A DNA stretch of 64,000 nucleotides from Coprothermobacter platensis DSM 11748 (GTDB lineage: Bacteria; Coprothermobacterota; Coprothermobacteria; Coprothermobacterales; Coprothermobacteraceae): assembly GCF_000378005.1 (NCBI RefSeq), contig NZ_KB899040.1, positions 1,290,972 to 1,354,971 of the forward strand. The letters are read 5' to 3'. The notes below the pieces were generated by a model. That model was not told where the DNA came from, ran no database searches, and saw only the letters and a program-made list of their open reading frames with translations. Shown one piece after another: positions 35,383 through 44,304 of this stretch. A program made the position numbers and the translations under genes. Position 1 is the first letter of the stretch. Every line of letters starts with the position of its first letter.

Positions 35383-36720
35383 TCATAGTAAATGGAGCAA
35401 ATAGAAAACGTTTAGTAAAATGCCCGTTACAATAGCGGCCAGCGGTGACGCAGCCATTCTTATGAGTGGACGGCCCAAATACTCATTTATCATGTACATG
35501 GAGACAAACAAGCCAAAGCCCAACCAATTTTGTCCTGTAGCATTGGGAACATTCATATTTAACACCGCTAACGCCGAACCAATGAGCAAAGCCACTTCCA
35601 AAACATTATTCATGGCCGACCTTATGTTATCTGACGCTTCTCGTAATGAGGGGAAACTACCTAACCCTTCACCTACCAAGCGCAGTACGGATACTTCCAG
35701 AAGTATGGTCCCAGCGCCCAGTACAAAAGCCATGATGTGGCCGAATATCCCTGTACCGAATAAAGCAGGTGCCAGCCAATAACCCACTGGGTAGACAAAG
35801 GTCAAACCCACCACACCGTACACACCAGAAGCAAGCGAGGTAGTAACTATAAGAGGAATAAAAGCTAATCCTCTTACAAAATCTGCAGCCGCAACATTGG
35901 ATAAGCCAGCCATTGTTCCAGAAGCATATACCTGATGAAGTAGTTGAAAATCCACTTCAGAGCCAGCAAACCACTGCATATTGCTTACTAAGGAAACCAA
36001 TCCACCGATGACCATGAGCAAAGGTAAAGATTTGAATATGCGTAACGTATTCTGCGTAAATATGTTTTCTCCTTTAGCTGCAGCTTTCTCTTCTTTACTA
36101 CGTTTGGAGTCTTTCGCTATGGCGAATACGACCAGAAGAATGACGCCGACGAACATTTCCAATGCCTCAGGAGAAATGGAAGTTCCTCCGATGGTAATAA
36201 TATTTAGTGCGGCGAGCTGACGAGCAACTAACTCAAGTAAAAGCGTTGCTACACCGCGTTGCCATCCAAACTGTGAAAGTACGGCAAGCGCTGGGAAAAG
36301 TGCAAAACCGGCAATGACTGGAGAAGATAGAGCTCCCAGTGCATCAAGCATGTTGACTGGCAGAATACTTAATACGGAATGAAGACCATCAAAAAATGCG
36401 GTTACACCTACTCCCCACACTGCGCCTAAGACACCAGCAAGCCACCCATAAGGTGCCACTATACCTAAAATATCGGTAGGCAAAAACAGCAGCCATGGGT
36501 TTAAAAGACCAGATGAAATGGTAAAAGCAAACCCCATAGACAAGATGAACCCGGCGCTCAGACCAAAAGCCACTGAAGCCATTTCGCCCCGCTTCATACG
36601 GCCTTCGTTGTATTCAGGCATGATGGGTCTAATTCCATCATGGAATACCGCTCTACCGTAATGAGAAGCCAAAGATGTCAATGCACATAACACTGCGACA
36701 ATCACTAACTTTAATACCAT
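35383..36720 (-). CDS. yhfT: YhfT-family multi-pass membrane protein
   Basis: 445 residues with about eleven to twelve hydrophobic segments. The N-terminal block FHDGIRPIMPEYNEGRMKRGEMASVAFGL (read with breaks) and MINEYLGRPLIRMAASPLAAIVTG near the C terminus are characteristic of YhfT, which is annotated as a putative transporter of unknown substrate. E. coli YhfT is ~434 residues. Sits between the YhfU and Php genes in the same order as in E. coli, so it probably imports the compound handled by the cluster's enzymes. Good GGAGGGAG before the ATG. Confidence 0.85.
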   Translation of the reverse strand: MVLKLVIVAVLCALTSLASHYGRAVFHDGIRPIMPEYNEGRMKRGEMASVAFGLSAGFILSMGFAFTISSGLLNPWLLFLPTDILGIVAPYGWLAGVLGAVWGVGVTAFFDGLHSVLSILPVNMLDALGALSSPVIAGFALFPALAVLSQFGWQRGVATLLLELVARQLAALNIITIGGTSISPEALEMFVGVILLVVFAIAKDSKRSKEEKAAAKGENIFTQNTLRIFKSLPLLMVIGGLVSLVSNMQWFAGSEVDFQLLHQVYASGTMAGLSNVAAADFVRGLAFIPLIVTTSLASGVYGVVGLTFVYPVGYWLAPALFGTGIFGHIMAFVLGAGTILLEVSVLRLVGEGLGSFPSLREASDNIRSAMNNVLEVALLIGSALAVLNMNVPNATGQNWLGFGLFVSMYMINEYLGRPLIRMAASPLAAIVTGILLNVFYLLHLL

Positions 36721-36814
36721 TTGTTCTCCCTCCTCTAATTTATCGGTACCGATACCCCAAAACGTTCTACAGCGCAGTCAGTGACGTTGTCTGAGGCCAC
36801 CCCAAACACAATGA

Positions 36815-37192
36815 TTAGCTGTCCATACCGTGCTTCTTTAATATGCTTTTTACCAGCATGGGAACGGTCTCATCGATAGCTTCCACAGACATTCCAAACG
36901 CAACTTTCCCTGATTCAACAAGTTTGTCAATTTCTTCCTGCTTAGGTCTTCCTCCAGCCTTTGCTACGGTAGCGCAATTGCTGTAGCCCAAGATTCCTAT
37001 GGGGATAGACAGAGCTGCCCCACCACCGCTGTTGCACGCACCAAAATAGTAATCTGCTTCTCCAGCTTTGATTTTCTTTGCCGCTTCAAAATCAGACATG
37101 ACAGATGTGGTTACATTGTCTCCTCCAGCCTTTCTTGTAGCTCTTTCCACAGCATCTTTGTTCAATCCACCTATAACGATGCGAATAGGCAT
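36815..37192 (-). CDS. yhfU: YhfU-family protein (DUF2620)
   Basis: A 125-residue soluble protein. It opens with a Rossmann-like strand (IRIVIGGLNKDAVERA), has a Gly-rich middle (YYFGACNSGGGAALSIPIGILGY) and an acidic C-terminal helix. The Gly-Gly-Gly segment and the size match DUF2620/YhfU, of unknown function, perhaps ligand binding. ATG start behind GGAGGTGA, seven bases after the PRD gene stop, so translationally linked to it. Confidence 0.85.
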   Translation of the reverse strand: MPIRIVIGGLNKDAVERATRKAGGDNVTTSVMSDFEAAKKIKAGEADYYFGACNSGGGAALSIPIGILGYSNCATVAKAGGRPKQEEIDKLVESGKVAFGMSVEAIDETVPMLVKSILKKHGMDS

Positions 37193-37199
37193 ATATTAG

Positions 37200-37577
37200 T
37201 CACCTCCCTTCAACCTCACTTTTTGCTTCCATTAGCAAATTAATGTATAAAACAGCAAAGTTGATCTCTCCCATGGGAACTTCAGACAAACCTGTAATGT
37301 TTTGAAAAAGGGATATCATATCGTTGGTGATTTCCGTAAGCCCCTTTATGCTTTCCATAACTTGGTCTGGCGTAGAATCAATTGCTTCGCCTAAATGTAT
37401 GCGATTTAAAGCCTTGGCAACATGAACAGCGAACATCCCACCTACTTCGTTTTCCACCTCTACGCCATATGTTTCTTCCACGTATCTGAGAATGTACAAC
37501 GTTTGTTCATATTCATTGGCGTCAATTTGGTCAGAGTTCCTAAGAATATCAAGTCTTTCCAGTACCTCGCTGTCCAT
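37200..37577 (-). CDS. yhfY: single PRD-domain protein (YhfY-like)
   Basis: 125 residues forming one PTS-regulation domain: YEQTLYILRYVEETYGVEVENEVGGMFAVHVAKALNRIHLGE (read with breaks) carries a conserved His pair. Free-standing PRD proteins have no DNA-binding part and may report the phosphorylation state of the PTS to a partner. The start is set at ATG 37577 (AGGGATAGG upstream), giving a length like E. coli YhfY (~120); the longer frame starts at TTG without a ribosome-binding site. First gene of the minus-strand arm after the regulator, next to an operator-like palindrome at 37682-37689. Confidence 0.8.
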   Translation of the reverse strand: MDSEVLERLDILRNSDQIDANEYEQTLYILRYVEETYGVEVENEVGGMFAVHVAKALNRIHLGEAIDSTPDQVMESIKGLTEITNDMISLFQNITGLSEVPMGEINFAVLYINLLMEAKSEVEGR

Positions 37578-37668
37578 TTGCCTATCCCTACTTTCCTTAA
37601 AAAGGTTAAATTCCAGATACGGCAACTACCCTGTTAAGACGTTGTTATAAAATTGTGATGTCAAATTA

Positions 37669-37689
37669 ATTATACAGAACTTTGTACAA
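37669..37689 (-). promoter_or_regulatory. TATAAT box with TTGTACAA palindrome upstream of the PRD gene
   Basis: On the minus strand TATAAT lies at 37674-37669, preceded by the perfect palindrome TTGTACAA (37682-37689) in the spacer and a poor -35. The same palindrome occurs at the promoter of the opposite arm of the cluster. Confidence 0.5.
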
Positions 37690-37715
37690 TATTCTATATC
37701 AAGGGAGTAGTTTCA

Positions 37716-38645
37716 TCAATACTCTGGAAGTAGTTCACAGGAAAGTACTTTTTTCTGTATATCAAGAATCAAATCGCGGTCAATAAGGTGCTTAAAAACG
37801 TTTATTATTGCTTTCTTTGATTTAACGACTACAATCGCCGCCACAGTGGCTTTTTCTTCCAAACGCCGAGCTTCTTCCTGTTGAAAATCAAAGAATGGCG
37901 TATCGAGGCGCCTATCGGTAATTTCATCCACATTCCAAACAGCCGCATCTATGTTATGTTTTTGCAAGTTTTCTAAAATCTGGTTGTAGCTCAAATCTAC
38001 GTAGGTTACATCTTTCCCAGCACATTCCGCTTTAGTAAGAAGCAGCTGGTCCACAGAGCTATTGTCCAAAGCAACTCTCATACCACTTTCTATGGTTTTC
38101 AACTTCGAATCAGAAAGAAGTACTTTATGCCCACCCACATAAGAATATTCGCCAAAATCGGCTACCACCTCTACGTTTTTTCGCGCTGTTTTTAATGTTT
38201 CCGCCGCCAACAACGACATGACGGCAAAATCATACTTGCCATCGAGAAGAACTTCCTCTCTACGGTAACCACCTCTCATGTAAGCTAAACTAAGAGGTAT
38301 GCCAGCTTTTTCAAAAGCCTTATAAAGCCCTGTTGCCATTCCTTCATATCTCCGCGAGTAAGGAAGTGGCATAACACCTGTTACCGTCTTTAGGTCGGAA
38401 AGGTCCCACAGCTTCTTGTAATCTATTTTGTCAATGAATGTCCCATTATGTCTTTTTGCGCTTATTACAACAGCTCCTGAATCCTCAAGGTATTTAAGTG
38501 CCGCTTGTATGGTTCCCCTACCCATACCAAACTGGTCAGCGTATTCCCCCACGGGTTTTATCTTTTGGCCTTCTTCCATAGTAAGAAACCTACGGGCTAA
38601 TCTAACTACTGCTGTTCCGTTTTTTGTCAATAAATTTTTGTCCAA
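37716..38645 (-). CDS. yhfZ: YhfZ-family GntR-type transcriptional regulator
   Basis: 309 residues. The N-terminal winged helix-turn-helix (about 20-75: VGEYADQFGMGRGTIQAALKYLEDSGAVVI, read with breaks) is GntR-like. The C-terminal ~200 residues form a periplasmic-binding-like ligand domain (EVLLDGKYDFAVMSLLAAETL, MRVALDNSSVDQLLL) as in YhfZ. It should sense the pathway's substrate and control both arms of the surrounding cluster. Likely target: the TTGTACAA sites at 37682 and 38867. TTG start with a weak GGTGG. Confidence 0.85.
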   Translation of the reverse strand: MDKNLLTKNGTAVVRLARRFLTMEEGQKIKPVGEYADQFGMGRGTIQAALKYLEDSGAVVISAKRHNGTFIDKIDYKKLWDLSDLKTVTGVMPLPYSRRYEGMATGLYKAFEKAGIPLSLAYMRGGYRREEVLLDGKYDFAVMSLLAAETLKTARKNVEVVADFGEYSYVGGHKVLLSDSKLKTIESGMRVALDNSSVDQLLLTKAECAGKDVTYVDLSYNQILENLQKHNIDAAVWNVDEITDRRLDTPFFDFQQEEARRLEEKATVAAIVVVKSKKAIINVFKHLIDRDLILDIQKKVLSCELLPEY

Positions 38646-39041
38646 TGCCCCGCACCACCAAACTGTCAGATTGTGTTGTGAAAAAACACCATTCGGCTTT
38701 TACGTGAACATTATCATTATTCGTATGCCGTAAGTCAATTATAGCAACATACAATGGCGCAAAACAGCTTGTAACCTAACATCTGATGGAAAACGGTAAG
38801 TTTTTTATGTAAGCAAATACATCCTGTGGTTTACTAAATAGCTTGCTAATAATGTGCTATAATGTTTTGTACAAAGTTTTGTACATTGGGATGGCGGTGG
38901 CAATTATGTTACTGATGACAATAATAAAGCAGGTATTTTATAAATGATGCACCACATGGGGGAACGTCTTATTTGTTTCGATTCTTGCAGTAGTGTGATT
39001 CTATATGTTCTCGTTACTGCCTTTTATAGCGAGGTGAAACC
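38646..39041. other. divergent control region of the yhf-like cluster
   Basis: A 396-base region between the regulator and the yhfS gene. Apart from the promoter and operator at 38855-38886 I see no gene. A short open stretch ends before yhfS without a ribosome-binding site. The ~155-base stretch after the promoter would be an untranslated leader; no obvious terminator hairpin is present in it. Confidence 0.4.
38855..38886 (+). promoter_or_regulatory. extended -10 promoter with tandem GTTTTGTACA operators
   Basis: TGC-TATAAT (38855-38863) is an extended -10. Directly after it come two 10-bp direct repeats GTTTTGTACA, at 38864-38873 and 38876-38885, 12 bp apart. The first forms the perfect 10-bp palindrome TTTGTACAAA (38866-38875). 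Covering the start site, they look like repressor sites. Confidence 0.6.
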
Positions 39042-40151
39042 GTGGAAACATATCCATTAGAGTTTTTAACGCTGGAGGAAGCAAAAGAATTACAGTTCAA
39101 GCTCGTAGATGTTATAACAAAACATTTCTCTGGTGATGAATTCTTGAACATGGGAGATTTAGGCGTGGCGCCATCCCATGGTCGGCCATTAGCCACAGCA
39201 AAGGTGGAAGAGACACTGGCTGACTTTTTTGGTTCTGATGATGCAGTGTTAGTCAGAGGTGCAGGCACGGGAGCCATAAGATTTTCACTGCAGGCACTGC
39301 TAAACCCAGGAGACAAAGTAATCATACACAGCAGCCCTATTTACTCCACAACAGCAAGCACCATGCAATATATGGCTTTGCAACTGGAGTATGTAGACAT
39401 GAACGATTCACAAAATGTTTTGAAAGCACTCAGCAATAACAAAGACATTAAAGCTGTCTACATTCAACACTCTCGCCAAAAAGCTTCAGACCGATACAAC
39501 ATGTATGAACTCATTAAAGAAATCAGAAACAGTTCTGACGTGCCTATCATAACAGATGAAAATTACACGGTGCTCAAAACCCATTGCATAGGTACGCAAG
39601 TAGGTGCCACCGCTTCCACTTTCTCTTGCTTCAAACTGCTTGGACCAGAAGGTATAGGCTGTGTCATTTGCGAAAAGCGTGTAGCAGATAAAATCCGGCA
39701 GATAAACTATTCAGGAGGTGGTCAAGTTCAAGGCTATGAAGCCATGGAGGCGCTCCGATCGTTGATCTATGTACCGGTTATGAATGCTCTGCAAGCAGAA
39801 GAAATAACAAAAGTAGCTGAAACGTTGAATGAAGGAACCATCAGAGGCGTAAAAGGAGCTTACATAACCAACGCTCAATCCAGAACCATATTGGTAGAAC
39901 TCGACCAGCCCATAGCAGCCAAAGTTATAGAAGAAGCTGGCATATTAGGGGCCGCTACACACCCCGTAGGAGCAGAATCAAGGTATGAGGCTACGCCTAT
40001 GTTTTATCGCCCCTCAGGTACGTTCATAAAAGAAAATCCACAAATGAAAGATTATATGATAAGAGTAAATCCCATGAGAGCAGGGAGCCAAACGGTAATC
40101 AGAATTCTCAGAGAAGCACTTCAAAAAGTGAGCGGTGCATTATGTTCTTAG
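39042..40151 (+). CDS. yhfS: YhfS-family PLP-dependent aminotransferase-like protein
   Basis: 369 residues of the fold-type I PLP superfamily. The Gly-rich cofactor loop is VRGAGTGAIRFSLQ (~70), an Asp for the pyridine nitrogen lies in IITDENYTVL (~170), and the Schiff-base Lys lies in FSCFKLLGPEG (~196). Length and blocks match YhfS (~361). Expected chemistry is transamination, racemisation or beta/gamma elimination on an amino acid; the substrate is unknown. GTG start behind GAGGTGA. It overlaps the YhfX gene by ten bases. Confidence 0.85.
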   Translation: METYPLEFLTLEEAKELQFKLVDVITKHFSGDEFLNMGDLGVAPSHGRPLATAKVEETLADFFGSDDAVLVRGAGTGAIRFSLQALLNPGDKVIIHSSPIYSTTASTMQYMALQLEYVDMNDSQNVLKALSNNKDIKAVYIQHSRQKASDRYNMYELIKEIRNSSDVPIITDENYTVLKTHCIGTQVGATASTFSCFKLLGPEGIGCVICEKRVADKIRQINYSGGGQVQGYEAMEALRSLIYVPVMNALQAEEITKVAETLNEGTIRGVKGAYITNAQSRTILVELDQPIAAKVIEEAGILGAATHPVGAESRYEATPMFYRPSGTFIKENPQMKDYMIRVNPMRAGSQTVIRILREALQKVSGALCS

Positions 40152-41299
40152 AAACTGCGATAAAAAACAATCCAGCGCTGCTGGATGCAGCATTCTTTTT
40201 TCACAAACACCATCTTATCGAACCGAATACATACTGCATTGACTTAGACATGGTTAGGATGAATAGTGCGCTCATCGCGCAGGAAGCTCAAGCTCAGGGG
40301 ATATCGCTCTATTTCATGTCAAAACAGTTTGGCCGTAACCCATTGGTCGCACGTGCCGTAAGTGAAATGGGCTTACCACAAGCTGTCGCTGTCGACATGG
40401 ATGAAGCGCGCATTTTGCATAATGTAGGAATAAAGATAGGCCATTTAGGACATTTGGTACAAATCCCGCAATCAAGCATAGAAGAAGCACTCATGATGAA
40501 TCCAGAAGTTATTACATGCTTTGGTGTGGAAAAAGCACGACAGATAAACAAGGCCGCACAAAAACTTGGGAAAATACAAGATATTTTATTGCGTGTAATT
40601 GACGAGAAAAGCTGCCTTTATCCTGGGCAAGAAGGTGGCATATGCCTACGTAATCTGGAAGAAACGGCAAAAGAAATCTTAAGTCTGGGCAATGTTCGTA
40701 TTGTTGGCATTACGTCATTTCCATGTTTCTTGTATGATGACGAATCAGAAAGTATTAAACCAACCCGTAACATGGAAGTCCTAATTGATGCAAAAGATGT
40801 TCTAACGCAAATGGGCATAGAAGTAAAACAAATTAATGCACCCAGTGCCACATGTGTTTCATCCATCCCCCTCTTAAAGAAATGCGGTGCTACACACGGT
40901 GAACCAGGGCATGCACTCACAGGCACCACACCGTTGCATGCCCTGGGAAATGAACCTGAGAAAATCGCCATGGTTTATGTTACTGAGGTATCACACAGAG
41001 ATGACCATAACGCATATGTATTTGGCGGAGGCTTTTACCCCAGGTCTCATCTGAAGCATGCTTACAATCCAGAGCATAAACACATTTTTCAAGCGCAAGA
41101 ACTACCAGCAGGAAACATTGATTATTACGGCAGAGTGGAAGATGAAGACGGCTTACTCAACATTGGGGATGGTGTTCTGTTCGCTTTTAGAACACAAGTG
41201 TTTTTTACACGATCTAAGGTGGCTGTCATAGAAGGAATACAAAAAGGAAAGCCAGCACTTGTAGGCATCTACGATTCCACAGGGAGGCAGCTAAAGTGA
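40142..41299 (+). CDS. yhfX: YhfX-family alanine-racemase-like PLP protein
   Basis: 385 residues with an alanine racemase/ornithine decarboxylase N-terminal barrel (fold-type III). A Lys in LYFMSKQFGRNP (~59) is the likely PLP Schiff base, GVTSFPC- and NAPSATCVSS-like blocks line the barrel, and GATHGEPGHALTGTTP (~255) is distinctive for YhfX. The enzyme may racemise or decarboxylate an amino acid. Overlaps yhfS upstream and yhfW downstream by a few bases, so the three enzymes are coupled. Confidence 0.85.
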   Translation: MFLETAIKNNPALLDAAFFFHKHHLIEPNTYCIDLDMVRMNSALIAQEAQAQGISLYFMSKQFGRNPLVARAVSEMGLPQAVAVDMDEARILHNVGIKIGHLGHLVQIPQSSIEEALMMNPEVITCFGVEKARQINKAAQKLGKIQDILLRVIDEKSCLYPGQEGGICLRNLEETAKEILSLGNVRIVGITSFPCFLYDDESESIKPTRNMEVLIDAKDVLTQMGIEVKQINAPSATCVSSIPLLKKCGATHGEPGHALTGTTPLHALGNEPEKIAMVYVTEVSHRDDHNAYVFGGGFYPRSHLKHAYNPEHKHIFQAQELPAGNIDYYGRVEDEDGLLNIGDGVLFAFRTQVFFTRSKVAVIEGIQKGKPALVGIYDSTGRQLK

Positions 41300-42501
41300 G
41301 ACGTGTAATACTTTTAGCCATAGATAGCCTCGGTGTAGGCGCTATGGATGATGCAGAGGAGTTCCGTCCTCAAGACAAGGATGCTAATACCCTTTTGCAT
41401 GTGGCAGAGCATAGCGAACTGCACGTGCCAAACCTTGAAAAAATGGGCGCAGGAAACTTAGTGGAAACAGCCAAAATAAAAAAGATTTATCAGCCCATAG
41501 CCAGTTACGGTTCCAGCAATCTCATGCATTTTGGTGCAGATACATACCAAGGTCATCAAGAAATAATGGGTACAAGGCCTAAAATGCCCATAGAAAAACC
41601 GTTCAGTTTTTACATAGATAAGGTAGAAAAGGCATTGATTGAAAACGGGTACACGGTAGAGCGTCCAGACCCAGAACATCCATTCTTGTTAGTTAATGGT
41701 CTTGTCACTGTTGCCGATAACTTGGAAGCCGATCCAGGCCAGAATTACAACCTTACGGCACCATTGGATTACATAACCTTTGAGGATGAGCTCAAGATAG
41801 GCCGCATCGTTCGTCAAAATGTGGAAGTGGGACGCGTTATTGTATTTGGTGGCAAAGGTGTCTCTGTAAAGGATATTTTGGATGCTGAAGAAGTAAAACA
41901 AGATGGTGTCATAGTGGGCATAAACGCCCCCAAATCTGGTGTCTACGATAGTGGTTACATGGTAAGGCACCTGGGTTATGGTGTTAATCCTGACGTTCAA
42001 GTCCCCACACTTATGAAAAGAGCAGGCTATGATGTTTCTTTGATAGGCAAAATGGCTGACGTCATCGTTTGCGAAGGAGCGGAGTACTTGCCTATGGTAG
42101 AAACAGAAAATGTTCTGAACATCATCTGTGATAAGCTCCAAACGCAAAACAATGGCCTCATAGCAGCAAACGTACAGGAGACAGATTTAGCTGGACATTC
42201 GCAGGACCCCATTAAGTATGCAGAGAAGCTGATGACTGCGGACAAACGCTTACCAGAGATTATGAGTCTAATGACAAAGGAAGATGTCTTAATAATTACA
42301 GGAGACCATGGCAATGACCCCACTGTAGGGCACAGCCACCACACCAGAGAAAGAGCCATCCTCCTGGTTTATTCAGAAGGATTGATGGCACGTCCTTTGG
42401 GCGTAAGACAAACATTATCGGATATCGGAGCAACCATAGCAGATTATATGCATGTGGGAGAACCAGAAAACGGAACAAGCTTCCTAAACAGCTTATTGTG
42501 A
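41296..42501 (+). CDS. yhfW: YhfW-family phosphopentomutase-like metalloenzyme
   Basis: 401 residues of the alkaline-phosphatase superfamily, related to phosphopentomutase DeoB. The N-terminal metal site is LLAIDSLGVGAMDD. A motif with the nucleophile region is YQGHQEIMGTRP (~91), and the C-terminal metal ligands lie in ETDLAGHSQD (~295) and ITGDHGNDPT-GHSHHTRE (~335). DeoB itself has a similar architecture, but the YhfW branch is a separate family. Predicted to move a phosphate on a sugar or related molecule. GTG overlapping the previous stop (GTGA). End of the plus-strand arm. Confidence 0.85.
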   Translation: MRRVILLAIDSLGVGAMDDAEEFRPQDKDANTLLHVAEHSELHVPNLEKMGAGNLVETAKIKKIYQPIASYGSSNLMHFGADTYQGHQEIMGTRPKMPIEKPFSFYIDKVEKALIENGYTVERPDPEHPFLLVNGLVTVADNLEADPGQNYNLTAPLDYITFEDELKIGRIVRQNVEVGRVIVFGGKGVSVKDILDAEEVKQDGVIVGINAPKSGVYDSGYMVRHLGYGVNPDVQVPTLMKRAGYDVSLIGKMADVIVCEGAEYLPMVETENVLNIICDKLQTQNNGLIAANVQETDLAGHSQDPIKYAEKLMTADKRLPEIMSLMTKEDVLIITGDHGNDPTVGHSHHTRERAILLVYSEGLMARPLGVRQTLSDIGATIADYMHVGEPENGTSFLNSLL

Positions 42502-42711
42502 GGCGATCTGGCCATAAATCATAACTTCCGGTGGTAAATAGCGCAGTTCAATTTGCGTAAGCAGGATATTAAATTTCTCATTTAGCAAAGCAAATGTGCA
42601 GGAAACACATACCTTTTAAGAAACAACAAAAGATGGTTTGGTTATCGTATATTTTTTAAGTGTTACTATTAATGAATAGGAAAAGCATATCAGCCATAGG
42701 GAGGTCATAAC

Positions 42712-43536
42712 ATGAGTGTACTTACAGAAACATACGTGCTCAGCAATGGTGTCAAGATTCCGAAGGTGGGTTTCGGAACATGGCAGGTACCTAACGGTGA
42801 AGTTGCCTACAATGCTGTTTCGTATGCTTTAAAGGTGGGTTACAGACATGTGGACACAGCTTACGTATACGGCAATGAGGAAAGCGTAGGCAAAGCCATA
42901 AGAGAATCGGGTATACCGCGCAATGAAATTTTCGTTACATCGAAACTGCCGGCAGATGTCAAAACATATGATGGAACGCTGGATTACTTTGAAAGAACGA
43001 TGAAGAATTTGGGCTTAGATTATTTGGATTTGTACTTAATACACTGGCCATGGCCCTGGAATGAAAAGGGCAAAGATTATAAAAAAGAAAACATAGACGT
43101 ATGGCGAGCTATGGAAAAGCTGAACACTGAAGGGCGCATTCGTGCCATAGGTGTTTCTAACTTTGACGTGGAGTATCTTCAAGTGCTCTTGGATAATTCA
43201 GAGATAAAACCCATGGTTAACCAGATAAAATTCTTCATAGGCAATACACAGGAAGAGATTACGCAATTTTGCCAAAAGAATGGCATATTGGTAGAAGCTT
43301 ATTCACCACTGGCAACGGGAAGACTCATTAACAACGGGGCTATACAAAAGATTGCAGATAAATATCACAAGACTGTTGCCCAAATCTGCTTGCGTTACGT
43401 TTTGCAAAGGAACGTCTTGCCTCTACCTAAATCTACTACGCCTGCGCGCATAGAAGAAAATGCCAAATTAGATTTTGAAATTGCTCCTGAAGACATGGAG
43501 TATTTAAACAATTTAACAGATACGGTTCAAGCGTAA
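42712..43536 (+). CDS. aldo/keto reductase
   Basis: A 274-residue (alpha/beta)8 NADPH-dependent reductase. The catalytic tetrad can be seen: Asp and Tyr in VDTAYVYGNE (~50-55), Lys in FVTSKLPAD (~79) and His in LIHWPWP (~112). NADPH contacts appear in LPKSTTPARIEEN near the C terminus. Similar to diketogulonate/glyoxal reductases of the AKR5 type; the true substrate is unknown. Monocistronic, with a strong GGGAGG before the ATG and a terminator after it. Confidence 0.92.
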   Translation: MSVLTETYVLSNGVKIPKVGFGTWQVPNGEVAYNAVSYALKVGYRHVDTAYVYGNEESVGKAIRESGIPRNEIFVTSKLPADVKTYDGTLDYFERTMKNLGLDYLDLYLIHWPWPWNEKGKDYKKENIDVWRAMEKLNTEGRIRAIGVSNFDVEYLQVLLDNSEIKPMVNQIKFFIGNTQEEITQFCQKNGILVEAYSPLATGRLINNGAIQKIADKYHKTVAQICLRYVLQRNVLPLPKSTTPARIEENAKLDFEIAPEDMEYLNNLTDTVQA

Positions 43537-43548
43537 TCATATTAAAAC

Positions 43549-43603
43549 TAAAACAGGTTCCATCTTGCTCTCTATCAAATAGCTAAGATGGGACCTGTTT
43601 TCG
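43549..43603 (+). terminator. terminator of the aldo/keto reductase gene
   Basis: AAACAGGT then CCATCTT (from 43550) pairs with AAGATGG then ACCTGTTT (ending about 43600), leaving one internal mismatch, and is followed by TTCG. It lies ~13 bases after the stop codon. Confidence 0.75.
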
Positions 43604-43734
43604 AAGATTAAAACTACACGAGCGTTTGCTTACGTTTCCCTTAATATTTTGTTCTATAATGCACTATACTGTCGGGTATAAGCTTTTAGATGGATAACGA
43701 AATAATTCGAAGTAGGAGGCGACCAGCAAATGGG

Positions 43735-44304
43735 ATGCGGTTGTACACATTGTGGAAAGAACTTTCTCAAGTCAGAAAAGATTTACGTCAGGATTATCAG
43801 GCTCTTTTAAAGAGCGACCCTTCTTTAGAAACTCCTTCGCAAGCACGGTTCCATGCAGGTTTTAGAAGTTTAAAGCTTTATAGGTATGCCCATGCATTTT
43901 ATAAATCTGGTTTCATAAATGTGGCGTCTTTCTTGCATCTTATCAATCGAATCGTGTACGCTGTGGATATACACCCTGCGGCAGAAATAGAACCTGGAGT
44001 TGTTATAGACCATGGCATCGGCATTGTCATAGGCAGCACAGCTAAAGTCGGATCAGGTAGTATTATTTACCACGGTGTAACGTTAGGCGCAAAGGAAATA
44101 TGCAGTGGGATAAGGCACCCACAAATAGGAAAGAATGTTTTTATCGGAGCGGGAGCCATCATATTGGGGCCCATAAACGTAGGAGATAATGCGCGCATAG
44201 GTGCAGGCAGTGTGGTAGTTAATGATGTACCGCCTTTTGCTACCGCTGTAGGTGTGCCCGCAAAGGTGGTAAAACAAGAATGCGTAAAGGAAGTGGTAGC
44301 GTGA
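43735..44304 (+). CDS. cysE: serine O-acetyltransferase
   Basis: About 189 residues of left-handed beta-helix transferase. An N-terminal helical part (~1-75) is followed by hexapeptide repeats (IHPAAEIEPGVVIDHGIGIVIG, read with breaks), with catalytic Asp-His in VIDHGIG and a second His in YHGVTLG. Activates serine for cysteine synthesis. Start uncertain: ATG 43690 has no Shine-Dalgarno and lies just after a TATACT box. ATG 43735 agrees with family length, although its GGAGG is ~16 bases away. It overlaps cysK, with which it should form the cysteine synthase complex. Its C terminus ends KEVVA rather than in the usual Ile. Confidence 0.85.
   Translation: MRLYTLWKELSQVRKDLRQDYQALLKSDPSLETPSQARFHAGFRSLKLYRYAHAFYKSGFINVASFLHLINRIVYAVDIHPAAEIEPGVVIDHGIGIVIGSTAKVGSGSIIYHGVTLGAKEICSGIRHPQIGKNVFIGAGAIILGPINVGDNARIGAGSVVVNDVPPFATAVGVPAKVVKQECVKEVVA

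Noticed and set aside
41296..42501. Calling the protein phosphopentomutase DeoB
   Set aside because: It shares the superfamily metal sites, but its neighbours and overall blocks fit the separate YhfW branch; no nucleoside salvage genes are nearby.
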